Shown one piece after another: positions 36,597-36,866 of a DNA stretch of 36,866 bases (positions within the stretch are counted from its first letter, which is position 1; each line of letters starts with the position of its first letter). Below the pieces are notes generated by a model, which was not told where the DNA came from, made no database searches, and saw only the letters and a program-made list of their open reading frames with translations. Source of the stretch: Candidatus Curtissbacteria bacterium. GTDB lineage: Bacteria > Patescibacteriota > Microgenomatia > Curtissbacterales > GWA2-41-24. The translations under genes were made by a program, and so were the position numbers. The stretch lies in contig JAUYIQ010000059.1 in assembly GCA_030688205.1 (NCBI GenBank), positions 1-36,866 on the forward strand, written 5' to 3'.

Positions 36597-36866
36597 ATGG
36601 CAATCTTTCTGGATCCTCAAAAACCAAGACTTAAAAGCGAACTACCTATTGTTCCGCTTCGTGATACGGTAGTTTTCCCGTCATCCATGGTCCCGATCAC
36701 AGTCGGGCGTCCCAAGGTCAAACTTGGTCTTGACGGCGCATGGGCAGGAGACAGGCTTGCAGTTTTTGTAGCCCAGAAAAATCCCCGTATAGAAAACCCG
36801 GCTCCAAACGATATCTATTCCGTAGGAACAGTTGGTCTAATCAGAAGACTTTGGAAAGTAGATAAC
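36597..36866 (+). CDS. lon: Lon protease, N-terminal fragment; 3' end outside window
   Basis: The first 90 codons are visible, running off the window edge. The sequence LPIVPLRDTVVFPSSMVPIT is the classic start of the Lon substrate-binding (LAN) domain, followed by GDRLAVFVAQKNP and SVGTVGLIRRL. The ATP-dependent protease core lies beyond the window. Lon degrades misfolded and regulatory proteins. The CIRCE-like site and two promoters upstream suggest heat-shock control by HrcA. A different frame across this region (36442-36672) is a shadow. Confidence 0.95.
   Translation, partial: MAIFLDPQKPRLKSELPIVPLRDTVVFPSSMVPITVGRPKVKLGLDGAWAGDRLAVFVAQKNPRIENPAPNDIYSVGTVGLIRRLWKVDN

Noticed and set aside
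36442..36672. 76-codon frame running into lon
   Set aside because: It crosses the CIRCE-like site, both promoters and the lon start in another frame; no family.

Overview
The window looks like a compact, AT-rich chromosome segment of a candidate-phyla-radiation bacterium (Patescibacteria, most like Microgenomates). This is inference from gene content; there is no rRNA here to confirm it. Genes abut or overlap by a few bases. Families typical of that group appear (GtrA-like, DUF4446, DUF3048, HTH plus nucleotidyltransferase, DUF5679 zinc ribbon, adenosylcobalamin-dependent RNR, baeRF). TGA is used as a stop, so the code is the ordinary bacterial one, not the TGA=Gly code of Gracilibacteria. 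No rRNA, CRISPR array, prophage or intact transposase was seen.

Layout. 1-4.7 kb: 3' end of guaA, an ITP/XTP pyrophosphatase, GtrA-like and other membrane proteins, a putative sortase with a possible substrate, and a ComM/YifB ATPase. 4.8-8.4 kb: a Crp/Fnr regulator, an unknown gene, then a tight stress/ribosome operon (Hsp20, HPF/RaiA-like, isoaspartyl methyltransferase, baeRF-type release-factor homologue). 8.4-14.5 kb: SDR oxidoreductase and cupin, membrane-anchored unknowns, a relic IS200/IS605-like end, a 47-residue zinc ribbon, DUF4446, DUF3048, HTH-nucleotidyltransferase, and a 389-residue unknown. 14.5-24.5 kb: housekeeping genes secD-secF, cca, recJ, aspS, a D,D-carboxypeptidase, gltX and tRNA-Gln(CTG). 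24.5-29.6 kb: a duplicated tRNA tail bounding a hairpin-rich 137 bp, then a GT-C-like glycosyltransferase, a phosphodiester glycosidase, 5-formyl-THF cyclo-ligase, a membrane SGNH hydrolase and a small membrane protein. 29.6-36.9 kb: SufT/MIP18-like, nrdR-nrdJ behind paired NrdR boxes, rluB-like, cob(I)alamin adenosyltransferase (which makes the RNR cofactor), lgt, an alpha-CTD-like protein, and the start of lon behind a CIRCE-like operator.

The most notable signal is at gene starts. About twenty genes have a TANAAT-type -10 box, often the extended form TGN-TANAAT, ending only 6-10 nt before the start codon. This predicts leaderless or nearly leaderless mRNAs. Three divergent gene pairs share 14-22 bp spacers holding two interleaved outward -10 boxes. 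A few genes instead carry near-perfect Shine-Dalgarno sequences. A second theme is palindromic repeats inserted in frame inside conserved enzymes (RNR, cobalamin adenosyltransferase and probably a third gene).
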